Origin: Bacteroidota bacterium
GTDB taxonomy: Bacteria; Bacteroidota; Ignavibacteria; UBA10030; UBA6906
DNA length: 64,000 bases
NCBI GenBank assembly: GCA_019637975.1
Contig: JAHBUR010000010.1
Span: forward strand, 82,736-146,735
Direction of reading: 5' to 3'
The position numbers were made by a program, and so were the translations under genes. The notes beneath the pieces are model-generated. The model made no database searches, was not told the origin of the DNA, and saw nothing but the letters and a program-made list of their open reading frames with translations. Shown one piece after another: positions 63,137 to 64,000 of the stretch. Numbering within the stretch: position 1 is the stretch's first letter; every line of letters begins with the position of its first letter.

Positions 63137-63925
63137 CTATAGACTCAACGTTCGCCCGCCGTCAACCGGAAGATTGATGCCGTTGATATACGACGCCGCC
63201 GGGGTCGCGAGAAACGCCACCGTTGCGCCGAACTCCTCCGGCATTGCGAAGCGTCCCGCCGGAATTTCCGCAATCATTTCGTTCGTAATCTGCTCGATCG
63301 TCTTTCCGCTTTTGTCCGATTTGGATTTGATGAGTGCATCGAGACGCCCGGTTTTCGTCATGCCGGGAAGAACATTGTTCACCGTAATGCCGAACGGGCC
63401 GAGTTCGCCGGCAAGTGTCTTTGCCCATGATGCAACAGCGCCGCGAATGGTATTCGACACGCCGAGCCCCGCAATCGGTTGTTTCACCGACGTTGAGATG
63501 ATGCTGATGATGCGTCCGAAGCGTTCGGCTTTCATGCCGGGAATAACCGCCTGCGCAAGGATGTGACTACACAAGAGATGCGCCGAGAACGCGTCAACAA
63601 ATTCCTTTAGCGCCGCGTCCACAATCGGCCCGCCGGGCGGCCCGCCGGTGTTGTTCACGAGAATATGAACGGGTGGGTTCTTTTTCACAAATTCATTCAC
63701 ACGCTCGCCCACCTGTTTCACATCGGAGAAGTCTGCAACAATGAAACCATGTTTTTGGCCTTTGCCGGTGTCGAGTTCGGATTGAGTTTTTCGCAACGAT
63801 TGTTCATTGCGCGCCATCAGAACAACCGAGGCGCCGAGGAGGGCCAGTTCCACGGCACTCGCTTTCCCGAGTCCCTGCGTGCTGCCGCAGACGATGGCTG
63901 ATTTACCTGTGAGGTTGAGATTCAT
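63137..63925 (-). CDS. SDR-family protein lacking the classical Tyr-Lys pair
   Basis: A 262-residue Rossmann-fold short-chain dehydrogenase/reductase. The cofactor motif is 'CGSTQGLGKASAVEL' and the NNAG-equivalent is 'VNNTGGPPGG'. The expected Ser-x12-Tyr-x3-Lys catalytic motif reads Ser144-x12-Ser157-x3-Arg161 ('SIISTSVKQP', 'GLGVSNTIRGAV'), so Tyr and Lys are replaced. Some divergent SDR groups carry SNxxR here. ATG 63925 is preferred to GTG 63940. It is the most upstream pathway-strand gene seen, and its substrate is unknown. Confidence 0.9.
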   Translation of the reverse strand: MNLNLTGKSAIVCGSTQGLGKASAVELALLGASVVLMARNEQSLRKTQSELDTGKGQKHGFIVADFSDVKQVGERVNEFVKKNPPVHILVNNTGGPPGGPIVDAALKEFVDAFSAHLLCSHILAQAVIPGMKAERFGRIISIISTSVKQPIAGLGVSNTIRGAVASWAKTLAGELGPFGITVNNVLPGMTKTGRLDALIKSKSDKSGKTIEQITNEMIAEIPAGRFAMPEEFGATVAFLATPAASYINGINLPVDGGRTLSL

Positions 63926-63937
63926 GATTTTCTTAAA

Positions 63938-63993
63938 CACGAGGGCACAAAGGGTACAAAGTAATTTCTATTTTTCCTTTGTGGAACTTCGTG
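63938..63993. repeat. Nested inverted repeat upstream of the SDR gene
   Basis: Outer arms CACGA (63938-63942) and TCGTG (63989-63993) and inner arms CACAAAGG (63946-63953) and CCTTTGTG (63976-63983) form a hairpin just before the gene. It may be a low-complexity intergenic repeat rather than a regulatory site. Confidence 0.5.
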
Positions 63994-64000
63994 CTACATC

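Noticed and set aside
1..64000. CRISPR array, prophage, insertion sequence or tRNA gene
   Set aside because: No regularly spaced identical repeats, transposase or integrase ORFs, phage structural genes or tRNA-like T-arm/acceptor pairs were found on reading both strands.

Overview
The window looks like a chromosomal segment from a Bacteroidota-type bacterium, most plausibly in or near the Ignavibacteria/Kapabacteria group. The main pointer is at least seven secreted proteins ending in a type IX secretion (T9SS) type A sorting domain with the NYPNPFNP signature, a 'VYDMLGREVATLV' core and a 'GVYFYRL' to basic tail. A PEGA/DUF5683 protein, a Y_Y_Y-propeller histidine kinase, lipoproteins with a short lipobox, and AAGGAG-type ribosome sites fit the same picture. 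The lineage is an inference: no rRNA, tRNA or ribosomal protein gene lies here. No T9SS machinery gene, insertion sequence, phage or CRISPR array was seen.

Layout. 1-7048 (minus): a surface-protein block with a sortilin-like propeller protein cut by the left edge, a lipoprotein, two tandem T9SS paralogues and a T9SS subtilase. 7080-9439 (minus): DMT transporter, two membrane proteins and an AhpD-like protein. 9587-14921 (minus): a pentose-phosphate operon, tkt-rpiB-tal-zwf. 15224-18567 (plus): an NtrC-type regulator, a polytopic membrane protein and a TrmH-type RNA methyltransferase. 18672-28590 (minus): small lipoproteins, further T9SS proteins, and a NarL-type two-component pair whose kinase carries a large sensor propeller. 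28749-33422 (minus): a thiamine uptake/salvage operon under a TPP riboswitch with a readable terminator/antiterminator, encoding a TonB receptor, thiamine pyrophosphokinase and an SSS symporter. 33640-37965 (plus): a PEGA protein and two WD40-like lipoproteins. 37972-45855 (minus): amine oxidase, HAD phosphatase, EttA, and a FadL/SGNH-hydrolase pair. 46078-54060 (minus): fumarylacetoacetase, a conserved unknown, thioredoxin, WG-repeat, T9SS propeller, DinB-like, NlpC-like and rhodanese genes. 54144-54332: a probable free-standing structured small RNA. 54364-63925 (minus): Nudix and ApaG followed by a near-complete kynurenine meta-cleavage pathway.

How the genes work together. The right end encodes conversion of kynurenine to 3-hydroxykynurenine (Kmo), 3-hydroxyanthranilate (KynU), aminocarboxymuconate semialdehyde (HAAO), aminomuconate semialdehyde (ACMSD), aminomuconate (dehydrogenase) and oxalocrotonate (RidA-type deaminase). 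With fumarylacetoacetase this suggests aromatic amino-acid catabolism. Surface proteases and T9SS proteins would supply peptides. TPP made through the riboswitch operon is the cofactor of transketolase.

The most interesting items are the TPP-controlled SSS symporter, the 9-bp-period repeat arrays filling kynurenine-cluster spacers, sorting-domain-mediated gene duplication, REP-like palindromes inserted in frame in sorting domains, the 54.1-54.3 kb small RNA, and an SDR lacking the catalytic Tyr and Lys.
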